A model generated the notes under the pieces. That model was not told where the DNA came from. It worked only from the letters and a program-made list of their open reading frames with translations, and did not search any database. A stretch of 64,000 bases of DNA from Thamnidium elegans (taxonomy: Eukaryota; Mucoromycota; Mucoromycetes; Mucorales; Mucoraceae): assembly GCA_025201345.1 (NCBI GenBank), contig JAIXMG010000039.1, forward strand, positions 62,001 to 126,000, read 5' to 3'. A program made the position numbers and the translations under genes. Shown one piece after another: positions 23,800 to 35,091 of this stretch. Numbering within the stretch: the stretch's first letter is position 1; every line of letters begins with the position of its first letter.

Positions 23800-24840
23800 T
23801 TCTTTTTTTGTAACTACAAATGTAGTGTGTGTAGTTGGTACCTCGTTTTTAAAAATCATTAATCTACTTGATACCGTTGTTAGAATTTGGTAAGTGATAG
23901 AGAAATAAAATAAAAGGTAAAGGTAATATTAAGTTAAGTTTAAGTGAGAATCAGTTCCTGTTTTATAAGTAGAACGACTTAAGTAATAAAGTAAATAAAA
24001 GTTTTGGTAAAAGGTACAACGGAAAGTAAGGTCCAAGGGAATTCAGGAACAAAATAAAATATATGAATTGATTTTTATTAGTTTACGTTTTTAGAAGGAT
24101 ATTTATATTATTTTAGATTACTACAGAAAAGTATTATTTTTAAGTTAAAGTTTGAAAACAACCGTCCTCGTTAAAGAGGATCCTCTTCAATGAGCATTCT
24201 CCTTTGATTAGCGTTACCACAAAAAATAGAAGTCCTAGTGTAACATCGCTTGATACTCATAATAGTCTATCTGATTTCAATAATCTGTTGATTTTATATA
24301 TAATGTACATAAAAGGTCTTTGACAGGTACAAGATACATGTAGAAAAGAGAGAGAAATACATAATACCAGGCTTGAGCTATACTATTCCGTTCGAATAGT
24401 GATCGTCATTTTTTACCAATAAAAACAATTATCTATATGATATAGAATCTTTGGATTTTAATATTGGTATGACCATTATTGGCTTTTTTTTTACGGTCGT
24501 ACATCTTTCGGGCATACTGCTTGTAAATTTTAAACAAATACATTGCCTATTCTTTTTGGGTAAAGATATTCAATTGATTAAAATTAGTAAATTTATTTCA
24601 AAGATTTTCAATTAGATTTAAACCCGTACTTTGAGGGATGTAGTTTACTTATAAAATCAATAATTACTTTATACTCAGAGTTGTACAATTGTTCATAAAA
24701 CAATAGGTGTCGGGGTGGTTTAGAAACATTTTAAGCAATTATTACTACAGAATGAAATTGCTGTGTTTAATAGCGAACTTGAAGCTTATACACTTCGAGC
24801 CAGCACAGTTCTAGTACCGCAAAATGGATTTCGCACCATT
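23800..24840. other. Intergenic, no gene seen
   Basis: About 1 kb of AT-rich sequence between tRNA-Lys and the transposon without frames over 60 codons. It may hold the displaced 5' side of the gene interrupted by the transposon, but I could not read it. Confidence 0.4.
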
Positions 24841-25090
24841 AGAGCAACCCCAACCGAGTTGCTAAATCAATGAAATCCTAAATTTGGCACCTCAAAAATA
24901 AAAACTCTGTAACCCCAACGAAGTTGCCAAACTGGTTGCTAAATTTAACAATTTCCAATTTTTTATCGCTCGGTTTCTGAAAATAGCAACTCGTAATCCA
25001 GGTTGCTGAAATAATAAAAAAAAAGACATAAATTAAATCCACTTGTCATTTTCTTTTTAATATAACAACACTTTTTTTTTTACTAAAACA

Positions 25091-26095
25091 ATGTCTCAAA
25101 ATAACCAAGCTAGCTCTTCCTCTACCTCTAATCGTGGCTTAAACCGGACAGAAGATGAAGATTTGCAACTGTCTACCTCTTGGCTGCGTATATCGACAGA
25201 TCCTATCACCGGATCAGATCAAAGACTCGAGGCTTATTGGAGACGTGTTCTGTTCACTTTAATGAGCATATTTCTCCAGATACTAACAAGAATCGTCGCC
25301 CAGGTGCTCTTCAATTACGCTGGAATACCATTAAGATTAAAGTTTCTGCTTTTAGTTCTTCTGTGAGCCAGATACAAAGTCTGAATATTAATGGACTTAG
25401 CGAGGCAGATTTGGTAAGTGTGTTTTCTAATTAACAGGCACTAAGACATACACAGGAAATAGTATCTTACATTTTGTCAATTATAGATGAAAAAATCTCA
25501 AGAGCATTGTATGAGAGTTATGAAAACCAAAAAAAAAAAATTCGATGGAAGCTTGTTGGGGGCTTTTGAAAGGCGAACACAAGTGGCAGACTTTGATGGA
25601 CACCGAAAAGGAAAGAGGCAGACGTCTTACTGCTCAGCAATCAGGTGACTCGACAGCTTCGTCTTCTAGAACAGTTGGAACAAAGAAGGCGAAACAAATC
25701 GTTGGAGACAAGAGAAAAAGAGACGAGTTGATAGAAAATGTCAGAAAAAAATTGTTTGAAACGATGGACCAGGTTAAGTTCATGATGAATTCAAGTGCTA
25801 TGTCTATTGATATTAGTAGAGTTGAAGACCCTAGAAGTAAAGTTTATTATTTGAAAAAGCAAAAAGAGCTTCTCGATGCGTGGGAAGCTGAAAAGAAGGA
25901 GAGGCCCAGTGGACGAAACATTAGAAGAATAATTGCCGAAGACGATGAAGATGACGACGAGGATAAAACTGGTGATGAAGTTGAGGAAGTAGTTGAAGAA
26001 TAGGTCAACGAAGTAGTTGAAGATGAGGTCGAAGAAGTAGCTGTCGAAGTTATAGATGACGAAGAGAGTGAAGAAGACAATGATAGTATTCTTTA
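25091..26095 (+). pseudogene. Harbinger accessory protein (Myb/SANT-like DNA-binding), broken
   Basis: Reads MSQNNQASSSSTSNRGLN, then DEDLQLSTSWLRISTDPITG and EAYWRRVL: the trihelix/Myb-like domain of PIF/Harbinger ORF1. Near 25250 the frame shifts and continues as HFNEHISPDTNKNRRPGALQ and WNTIKIKVSAF. After an intron-like gap (GTAAGT at about 25413 to TAG at about 25487) it continues with ALYESYENQ and, after another shift, EACWGLLKGEHKWQTLMD, TKKAKQIVGDKRKRDE and a long coiled/acidic C-terminus. A TAG at 26001-26003 cuts the acidic tail, which stays open to TAA 26093-26095. In active relatives this protein works with the transposase in DNA binding and nuclear import. Confidence 0.75.
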
Positions 26096-26189
26096 ACTTT
26101 TTTTTCTTTTAAATAAACATTTTTTAACATACTTTAACGGATTTACAAACAATATATGGTTTTACTGGATAAAATATAAAATTTATTAA

Positions 26190-27564
26190 TCTCTACTCTC
26201 AAACCTTCTTTTTTTTTCTTCCATAAGTGATCTACAAGACCTTCGTTAAGCTGTCTGCGTGGATTTCCATATCTAATAAGCACATACTTGTCAAGAAACT
26301 GACGAAAGCGAGCATCGTCTACGTTTCTTGATACAACTGCTGGCCTTGTCCTACTGCCATCGTAGTATCCATTTTCGCAAGGAAGGTCTAGATATCGTTC
26401 ATCTTCAATAATCATATTATGAAGAATTATACACGCTTTCATAATCAATATAAGGTTTTCTTTTCTCCATAGCCTTACTGGTTGTTTGACCATCGCAAAT
26501 CTGGCTTGGAGTACCCCAAAAGCACACTCAACGTCTTTTCTTGCAGCCTCCTATGTTTGTGCAAAGTTCTAGTTCATATGTCACATAATTAAGAATGTGT
26601 ATCAGTTAGTATTTTGAGACATTTACGCATTAATTAAAAAAAAAACTTATTTAGCATTATCTTCTCATCCTCAAATACAGGCTTTGGAATCGTCTTGAAA
26701 AAAGTAGCAAGATAATATTCAATGTCGTAGTGATGGCCATTTACATCGAAACTAGTATCTGGCGCTTCGCCTATTGCATATTCCGTAAAATAGGAGAGAG
26801 GCCAAGATGTTGAGATCATTTAAAGATCCAGGAAGACCAAAAAAGGCGTGCCAAAACCATAGGCCATGGGTAACGACATCTTCAAGAACAACCGTTGGCT
26901 TCTTTCCTCTTCCGGTAAACTGACCATGGTGAGCTTTAGGGCAGTTTTTACATTCCCAATGCATACAATCTATAGATCCAAACATCCAAGGAAACCCTAT
27001 TTCACTACTGAACGCCATTATACCATTTAAATCCTCTTGAGCAGGACGACGAAGATACACCCCTTCATACATCTCAATTATTGCCGAGCAGAAACGTTTT
27101 AAACACTCTATAGTAGTGCTTTCACCAATACCCAGTATTTCATCTAGAGTATCAGCAGAAATTCCATATGCCAATTGGCGTAATGCTGCAGTAACTTTGA
27201 CATTGGATGAAAAACCTAGTCTTCCAGTCGAATATCGCTTTTGCACAAAGTATGAATAATGCATTTGAATATCATCGACAATTCTAAGAAACAGACTACG
27301 TCTCATTCGAAAAAGACGTCTGAACTTGTCGTGTATACGTGGGGTATCTTTCTCAAAATACTTTCGGACAAGTCTTGCATGGGCTTCCTCTCGATTATGC
27401 TCTTGATCCACTCTAAGTCCTACTACTGAGCCTCCGTATCTTCTAGTATAATTATCTTCTTCTTCTGCCTCAGCTACTAGAAGTAACAAAAGGCGATAGG
27501 TTTCTGTTATCATTCCCATTAACATAATCATAACGTAATTGTTGATGTCACTTGGTAATACCAT
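26190..27564 (-). pseudogene. PIF/Harbinger DDE transposase (HARBI1/DDE_Tnp_4 type), broken
   Basis: From ATG 27564 the frame reads through FRRLFRMRRSLFLRIVDD, the helix-turn-helix TAALRQLAYGISADTLDEIL, and the DDE core FPWMFGSIDCMHWECKNCPK (first Asp), KKPTVVLEDVVTHGLWFWHA and FGLPGSLNDLNILA (second Asp). At about 26797 one extra T (A on the plus strand) shifts the frame; the next frame gives FTEYAIGEAPDTSFDVNGHH and YDIEYYLATFFKTIPKP. After a gap resembling an intron, FAQT-stop-EAARKDVE shows an in-frame TAG where glutamine is expected, then AFGVLQARFAMVKQP and MKACIILHNMIIEDER with the last acidic residue region. One indel and one nonsense change make it inactive. Confidence 0.85.
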
Positions 27565-27659
27565 TGTTTTTTAAAAAAAGAAAGTAAAGTAAAAGAGAAG
27601 CATTTTTATTTTTTTATTAAATTTATAAGGGATATTTTTAGAAACTCAAATTTAGCAAC

Positions 27660-28040
27660 AACCGATATTGTTTCCACAATTTTCTAAACGAATTTGAGTC
27701 ATTGGATTATATCGAGTTTGATAGCTGTACATTTGGCAGAAATGTTGATATAGAATCAATTGATATCAGCAGCACCCACATCAAATTGATGAAAATGAAC
27801 AACTTTCAGAAGACATTATTTGGTCGTAAGTATAATAACACAGTTCAAATCGTAATTATTGTTTCTATATATTTAACTAAGCAAAGCCTTACCCGATATT
27901 TTTCTATTGCTGATGATATTTCGATATAAGCTACTAAACGTACCTTTGAAATATTTCGTAGCAACCTTAGAAGTGGCGAAGTTGTCGTTTTAAACATCAA
28001 GGTTAAGTCATTGCAAAGACTTCTAAAATCTTTTGATTAG
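27660..28040 (+). pseudogene. 3' exons of an interrupted host gene (possibly LRR-type)
   Basis: An open stretch to 27825 (NEFESLDYIEFDSCTFG, then SIDISSTHIKLMKMNNF) is followed by a good donor GTAAGT at 27826 and an acceptor at 27930, and the joined frame continues as PTKRTFEIFRSNLRSG and NIKVKSLQRLLKSFD to a TAG at 28038-28040. The clean splice geometry argues for a real gene end. Its 5' part is missing where the Harbinger element begins. The short Leu/Ile-rich strands resemble the LRR part of the F-box family, but that assignment is weak. Confidence 0.4.
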
Positions 28041-28112
28041 CTTAAACAAAAAAAGAAGTCAAAATAAATAAAATTTTTTCTTCTTCTTGTCCCCTATTTT
28101 AACATTAAAGCA

Positions 28113-29081
28113 ATGAGTAAGTATTCTCTTGTCTTTTTCTTTTTCTTTTTCTTCTATTTACTAAGTATCCACTCCACTTTCACTCTTTAAATAAAACCAG
28201 ATGAATACTTTAGTGACGAAGCAAAAGCATTATACTGCAGCGAATGTAATGCTCAAAAAAGAAACAGACGTGATTTTGTAGTTCACTTCCAACGATACCA
28301 TGCAGTACCAGATATAGTTATGCGACCCGACGTACACGATCCCAAATTATACTGCAGTTCATGTCAAAAGACCTTTCGTTCTAAAATATCATTTCGAGAG
28401 CACATGCAATTAGTCCATACACTCAATCCAGATTTACAATATACGCGACTTAACAGTTCGTTATTCCCAGATGCTGACGATCCTGAACATTATTGTAAAG
28501 TATGTGAACGTCACTACTACTCTAGAGGACGTTTTGATATACACTTGCAAAAAGAGCATGGCATGAACATGTATAAGAGTTCAAAAGCACCTGCAAATAC
28601 AGCTCCCGAAAATTATTGTTTCGTATGTAAACAACAATTGCCAGGTTCAGTGTCATATATTCGGCATTTGAGAGTAGAGCATAAAGATTTAAACTTGGAT
28701 GGACTACCAAAACGAAAGAGAAGTGATTCGGATAGTGAAGAAGAAGAAGTAGATTTTATCAAAAAAAGAAAAGAAGAGCCGACCAAACTACCAACACGTC
28801 AGTTCGGCACTGTATTTCAACCTGGTTTAATGCCTGATGAACTTGCAACGGATCCACATTGTTTTTTATGTAAAAAAGATTATTCTGATTTGGGAAGTTA
28901 TCGTCGACATTTACACTACGCTCATAAAAAATATGTGACATATCGACCTGTTACACCTGACAACGTACCTGATCCTCGTCACGCTCATTTTTACTGCTCT
29001 ATTTGCGAGAAAAGAGCTGTTAATGAAAGAACTTTTCATTATCATTTAAGAGCAATACATTATATGGAATTTCAATCGTAA
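28113..29081 (+). CDS. C2H2 zinc-finger protein, six fingers
   Basis: The first coding exon appears to be only ATG-A (28113-28116), spliced over GTAAGT...CCAG to 28201; the product MNEYFSDEAKALYC... is 294 aa. Six C2H2 fingers of unusual spacing are visible: CSEC...H....H, CSSCQKTFRSKISFREHMQLVH, CKVCERHYYSRGRFDIHLQKEH, CFVCKQQLPGSVSYIRHLRVEH, CFLCKKDYSDLGSYRRHLHYAH and CSICEKRAVNERTFHYHLRAIH, each ending H-x4-H or H-x3-H. A nuclear-localisation-like basic/acidic stretch (KRKRSDSDSEEEE) lies between fingers 4 and 5. Linkers are long and not TGEKP-like, so RNA or protein binding is as possible as DNA binding. Confidence 0.85.
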
Positions 29082-29207
29082 TATGCTCATGTGCGTACAA
29101 AAAAATAACACCGGAGTTGTATAAATATATGTATTCAATCATGATTTGTTAATTCTTTTTTTTTTCTTTTTCTTTTTCTTTTACATACATACATATATAA
29201 AAAAGTT

Positions 29208-31837
29208 ATGTGCTTAATATTCATTTATACAATTCTAATAAACTTAGTACTTGCATCTAATTCAAACCAATGTTTACGATACAATAACCAAAATATCCCT
29301 TTAGAGACTTGTTCAGCACAATTACCAATAGACTTTTCTGCTGCTTTATTTCCAGATCCTGCTATTGTCATTTCCAGTTTAACCCGCCACCATCAACCTT
29401 CATCGCCTACGCAGCACACCCAACCTACTGTAAAAGTCATACCCACCATCAACTTATTCTCAGATACCAACGCAACATCATCACAAGATGAGCCCAAACC
29501 ATTAGTCTCATTTGAAGAATGGCAAAAGAAAGTATTACAAGAAAACGAAAAGGATCGTCGTCATAAACGTAAAACAACCGAAAAGAAAACCCCGCCCAGT
29601 TTAAAAAAACAACAAATGGTTGATAGTATTGACGGTGGATTCTCTGACGATTTCGGTTCCATGTTGGAAGAACTCATTGGTAAAAAAGAAAAAAAGCCTA
29701 ATGTATACGACGAAGGAGAATATATAGCTCCCAGTCAATCCGGCGATATCAATACCAACAAAAAAGTGCAACAATTTGCTTCTGTTCGAATGAAATCCTT
29801 AAAGGAAAGGTTTAATTACGCTTCTACAGATTGTGCTGCCACTGTAAGAAAATCAAATAAAGAAGCAAAGGGAGCTCAATCCATCTTGTACGAGTCAAAG
29901 GATCAATATTTGTTAAATCGGTGTTCGGCTGATAAGTTTGTGATCATCAATTTATGTGAACAAATTGTTGTCGATACAATTGTAATGGCTAATTTCGAGT
30001 TCTTTTCAAGTACATTTAAAGATTTTAGAGTGTATGCCTCGTCAAAGTATCCAACTCAGGATTGGAGATTATTAGGTCAATGGCAAGCTAGAAATACTAG
30101 AGATTTACAAGTAAATGTTGTTTATTTAAATTGTGGTGTATGTCCTTTTTAACCCAATAGAATAATTTAGGTCTTCAAAGTTCCTGATAGTGGATTTGTA
30201 GAATACATGAAAATTGAATTTATCACACATTACGGCCACGAATACTATTGTCCATTAAGTTTAGTTCGAGTCCATGGCATGTCCATGATGGAATACTACA
30301 CTACTGTCGAAAGTCAAGGTGACGATCCAATAATTGAAGACGAACATCTGTGGCCTGCCGAAGTACGAGAGCAACTAATCCAGCCACAATTTGATGTTAC
30401 CAACACATCAGAATCATTTCCCATCAAGATTGAGCAAGAAGAAGAGGATATAAAACAATTAATACCGCCTGTAAATTACGATGTTATTGTAGAAACGCCC
30501 GTATTGGAATTAGATGAGGTCGAAACTGAGATCACTGTTGAGACAGTACATAGTACAATAAAGGAATCTATGTCAATTGAACTTGCTCGTGTAGAATCTT
30601 CATTGTTGGATGATTTAGTGATGCCTACCCAATCTGAGTCAGTGGGTCAAGAGACATCTAATATTGAATCAGCATCGATATCTTCGATACCTTCTTCTAT
30701 AAACGATATTTCCAGTACACAAAAAGAAGAATTGCAAGCTGATACTTCTTCTTCATCGAGTATAGTACATTCTGAGGACACAACCACATTAACATCAGAC
30801 ACCACAATTGCAATTGATACACCACCATCTATTTCATTATCTACGTCAACTAGTACCTTATCATCCACCGCCACCGAAGAACCCAATAATAGATCACCAC
30901 ACCCTCCTCAACAAAAAGTCGCACCCTATCCAAAGGAAGGAAGTACACAAGAATCAATTTATAAAACCATTATGAAGAGATTAAATGGATTAGAAGGAAA
31001 TATGACACTTTCACTAAGATACCTAGATGATCAAAATAAAAATTTAAATGATGTATTAAAGGATATGGAAAGAAACCATCAAGCTCAATTAATTCAATTG
31101 ATTGGACATTTAAACGATACTGCAAGTCAAAGAATCGATAATATGGTAAACCATTTTATACATATATTTGTGTACGCGAGGAGGGGATGATTAACCGGCC
31201 CTTGTAGAAACGTAGGTACGAGCAATGGTATGAGGATTTAAAAGATCAGACGGATAGTGATATGAGAGAAATGGCCGCAAAAATTAATATCTTGGCCGAT
31301 CAGGTAAAGTATACATATGCAATTTTTTTATATGTGTAATATTTATCAGTTTGTCAGTTATCATTTGAAAGACGAGTTTCTGTATGTCAATTAGTCATTA
31401 TGATCACACTATTTGTATTTATGGCACTATCACGCGGAACATTCAGCACACTTTCACCTGTGATGGCTGCACAACAAGAAGAAAGAAAGCGTCGAGAATC
31501 TATTGACCACTCATCATCATCGAAAGAAATTGTTGATTTACTACTGGAGACACCTACAAAACTAGAGGCACCTAAAAAACCCAATAATCCTAGACGCCAC
31601 AGCGATTATCCATACCATATTATGGGTGAAGGAGAAATTCATAAAAACAATACTCTAATGAATAATTCACTTGGTATAGAATTACAAAGCGACAATATAT
31701 TATCAGAACAAAAGGTACCATTATTAAACAGATCCAGTCGTAAAACCAGTTTAGAAAACTTGGGAACAAAAGATGAGTCAAGTAGTATAAAGAACCGTAA
31801 AAGGTCTTGTACAAGTCCGTCTGTCATAGAATTGTAA
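29208..31837 (+). CDS. SUN-domain protein of the SUCO/SLP1 (Opt) family
   Basis: Four exons (29208-30110, 30171-31145, 31208-31303, 31358-31837), 817 aa. A signal peptide/anchor (MCLIFIYTILINLVLA) is followed by a lumenal segment, a basic linker, then the SUN-like domain: RFNYASTDCAATVRKSNKEA, AQSILYESKDQYLLNRCSA, FVIINLCEQIVVDTIVMANF, FSSTFKDFRVYASSKYP and, across the intron, VEYMKIEFITHYGHEYYCPL and SLVRVHGMSMMEYY. An acidic, Ser/Thr-rich region, a coiled coil (about 30950-31300) and a TM helix (LVIMITLFVFMALS) follow. This matches the ER-membrane SLP1/SUCO group, which in yeast works with Emp65 in protecting soluble ER proteins, unlike nuclear-envelope SUN proteins. Confidence 0.88.
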
Positions 31838-31961
31838 TAAAAATTTATGTAGCTATTAAAACTCCCAGCCGTCAAAAAAAAAAAAAAAAAAAAAAAAAAA
31901 TAGTATTCTCTTTCACTTTTGTAATTTAACATATATTTATATATATATATATATATATATA

Positions 31962-32912
31962 ATGAGTGGTCTTGTTAATTATTCTGACGATGATTCTTCT
32001 TCATCTGGCGATGAACAACCTGAAGGTACTTACACCAACACCTTTTTTTTAATACGATATTAATCTTTATTAAAATAGTTTACGAAATTGTAAGAAAAAA
32101 CTATATTAAACACAATTTAAAAACTAACTTTTATATATAGCTCAGGAAAAACGTAGAAAACAAACCAGTATTTAAACAAACGACAAAAGACGCAAAACCA
32201 ACAACAAAAGACACAAAGTCTCCAACATCACTTAATGCAGCAATAGCAGCCGTTATCCCCAACATTATAAAACAACCCGTATCAGGAGAAATAAACGAAT
32301 ACCATAAAAAATTGATGGCTGCGTTAGCACCTAAACCCATTGAAAGAGTTGACAATTGGGGTATACCTGACGAACCAACCACACCTTGCGATCCCGAAAG
32401 AGCAGTAAGTTAAACCGCTAAACAAAAAACACGCACAAAATAATAACTTTTTTTTTTTCGCATTGTAGGAAAGAATAGCTCATTTCCTTTCACTAAGAGC
32501 ATCAGGCCACCGACTCAACGATCACCTTCAACACAATAAAGCATTTCGTAACCCACGTATCTATGCACGTCTAGTAGAATTTACCGATGTAGAAGAACTT
32601 GGTAGTAATTTTGATAAACAGGATTTCGATCCAACAGGGTTCCCATCTGAATTATACATAGACGGTATCCTAGAGACGCAAAAGAAATTAGCAGAAGAAA
32701 AAGTAGCATTACAACAAAATAGAACCTCAGTTCAATTCGTACCTACACAACAACAACAACAACCAGAGTTATCTCAGCAACAGAATTCTGCTATGGCACA
32801 AGCAATGGCTACCGCTGCAAAAGTAGCTAGTAGAATAGCTAAACCACCAATACAAGAAGAAAAGAGAAAGAGTCAGTGGGAGGATGGTGGAAGAGAAAGT
32901 AAGAGACGATAA
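31962..32912 (+). CDS. SAP30BP/HCNGP-type nuclear protein
   Basis: Four exons: 31962-32025, an 11-nt micro-exon 32079-32089, 32141-32404 and 32469-32912; 260 aa. The start MSGLVNYSDDDSSSSGDE is the family's typical acidic N-terminus, and the core ERIAHFLSLRASGHRLNDHL, AFRNPRIYARLVEFTDVEEL and NFDKQDFDPTGFPSE is the HCNGP domain; the Gln-rich tail and basic end (ESKRR) are also usual. Skipping the micro-exon puts an early stop after ten residues of exon 3 (TAA at about 32174), so the micro-exon is needed. Family members act in the nucleus in transcription repression and pre-mRNA splicing (short introns in animals). Confidence 0.87.
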
Positions 32913-33031
32913 TTCGGAGATCTTATTAACCATTTTGACATATTGAGTCATAAACCATTTAACTGGTTGAAATAAAATATATATATATTTTTTTTACGTG
33001 TAATTTTTTATATCAATCTTTTTTTTTCGTT

Positions 33032-34665
33032 ATGCGTTTCTTATTACCGTTAACTCATCGCTTACCGTTAACTCATCACTTACCATTAACTCATCGTTTA
33101 CCATTAAGCAACAAAGTACTTTGGTTAAACAGGTTTTATAACACTGGTCTTTTAAGAAAGACAACTACCTTACCTGACAAAGTTGGTCTTCAACTTTCTA
33201 AAGATCGTAATGGTAAAGTATGAATCAACTTTTTATTAGAAACCTAAATACTTATATTTTTAATTGCTAGACGCAAATAATAACGATACAGATCTAATTA
33301 AATCAAAAAGATCCAGTGATATTTTACAGGTACCTGGAAGTACATATGGGTAAGGATTTTATACTTACTCTTTTTAAAACCATCATATCTTTGACGTGTT
33401 ATTTTTAGTGGCATGTATGATTTAAAATGGATCAAGAAACCAAATAACGTCTTGATTGTCAAAAAACCCGATGATATCAAAACCGAAAAAGCATTAATTG
33501 AAGTTGCAAAGTAAGTATTAACAAACAAGCAAAAAAAAGAATCTGTTATCACTTAAAAACCTTTTTTTTTTTAGTTGGTTACACTGTTCTCAACCTGATA
33601 TAAATATTATTGTTGAACCAGAAGTAGCAGAACAATTTCAACAAGAACTTCCATTCGTCCATGTTATTGAAAAAAGTAAGTGTATATACTTTTTTTAAAG
33701 AAAAGTTTATTTGAGATGACTAATTCATTCATTTAGGTCAGCAGTATGATTATACGCGTACAGTAGATTTCGCAATTACATTAGGAGGAGATGGTACAAT
33801 GCTTCATCTATCATCATTATTTCCAAAAGCGTCACCGCCAGTGATTAGTTTTTCATTAGGCACACTATGTTTTTTAATGTCCTACAGTAAAGTATATTCT
33901 AACCATCAGGAAAAATCATGCATTAAAAAAAAAAACCTTTTATGTAGAATTTGAAAAATTTCAACATGTATTAAATGATATGATTGCAGGTAAAGTAGGC
34001 TTAATGATGAGAATGAGACTATTTTGTTCATTGCATCAATCAAACGGAAAGAGAATAGAACTAGATGGTAAAGAAGTAGATGATCGACAAGTAATGAACG
34101 AAGTAACTTTGCATCGCGGTAGATACCCTCATTTGACCACCATCGATTGCTTTGTAGATGATCAGTATTTAACAGAATGCGTTGCAGATGGTTTGATTGT
34201 ATCTACACCTACTGGATCTACTGCTTATTCATTATCTGCTGGTGGTCCTATTGTGCATCCTAGTGTACAGAGCATGGTCCTGACCCCTATTTGCCCTAGA
34301 TCTTTATCTTTTAGAACTGTGTTATTGCCACCTAGTTCCAATATCGAATTAAAGGTAATAGTAAAGCTATTTGGTGAAGATTATTTATTTACTATAATAT
34401 AGATTGGTGATAAGAGCCGAAGTCAAATCGAAGTCTCAATCGATGGTCAAGAGATATTTATGCTGCATAAAGGAGAATACGTAAAAGTAAGAACCCCAAA
34501 CAATTCTATTAGTCAAATAAGACATTTAATTTCAAATTTATTTAGGTTCGTATGTCAAAATATCCAATTCCATGCGTAACTCACATTAGTGATGGATCGG
34601 GATGGGAAAAAGATATTAACGAATTACTTAAATGGAATCAAACCTTTGGTAGTAATATTCAATAA
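33032..34665 (+). CDS. NAD(H) kinase, probably mitochondrial (POS5-like)
   Basis: About eight exons, roughly 405 aa. The catalytic core is clear: [18 protein letters not shown] (GGDGT nucleotide loop), [53 protein letters not shown] and [19 protein letters not shown], then the C-terminal [10 protein letters not shown]. It phosphorylates NAD(H) to NADP(H). The N-terminus is basic and hydroxyl-rich (LPLTHR repeats, then [13 protein letters not shown]), which suits a mitochondrial presequence. Intron 1 runs from GTAAAG at about 33215 to TAG at 33271 and must leave the codon split (Asn-Asp junction), because a phase-0 reading meets a stop. Confidence 0.9.
33039..33104 (+). repeat. 18-bp tandem repeat encoding LPLTHR
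   Basis: Three and a half copies of TTACCGTTAACTCATCGC-like units in the presequence of the NAD kinase gene, with a few substitutions. In frame, so copy number can change without breaking the protein. Confidence 0.85.
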
Positions 34666-35091
34666 GATCTATATATATTAAAATGTAAATAAACAAATAA
34701 GCAATTGGTTTATCATGCCTTTATCTTTCTAACCTTAAATATAATTAACATCAGGAGTTACCATACCCTGTTTGCAAAATTAGATTACTGGAAAAACCAC
34801 ATTATCAATTGTTTCTTATGTATGCCGTTAAAGAAAAGCGTCAAGCACTAATATATAGCTTATCGTTACTTTTTTTTAGATATCCGGCTTCAAATGAATT
34901 GCAATTTGCGCCACATATAAAAAAAAGATCATCTCTAAGGAGATGAGCTATTCGGCATATTCTGATCAAATTAGGAACAATACGTCCTAAACCTGTTTAT
35001 AAGCAAGAATACACCTATTGGATAACCACACACGCATTGAAATTCCGTCATCAACAAACAATTTTTAAAAAAACCCAAAAAAAAAAATTTA
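34666..35091. other. Intergenic, no gene seen
   Basis: AT-rich spacer between NAD kinase and the hydrolase gene. A short inverted repeat of about 8 bp (ATCTC...GAGAT type, about 34930-34945) is visible. Confidence 0.4.

Larger units (their letters stand above)
24840..27660. mobile_element. Decayed PIF/Harbinger DNA transposon (two-gene)
   Basis: A Myb/SANT-type accessory gene (plus) and a DDE transposase gene (minus) converge, the classic PIF/Harbinger layout. Terminal inverted repeat traces: GTTGCTAAATTT at 24935-24946 and its reverse complement AAATTTAGCAAC at 27648-27659; the left side also has an outer, partly repeated copy (GTTGCTAAAT at 24858-24867, preceded by CAACCCCAACCGA, echoed at about 24911 as TAACCCCAACGA). 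Both genes are broken, so the copy cannot move by itself. Outer ends and the 3-bp target duplication could not be fixed. Confidence 0.75.

Noticed and set aside
26000..26080. Ser-rich minus-strand frame opposite the acidic tail
   Set aside because: Antisense of the GA-rich acidic codons of the Harbinger accessory gene.
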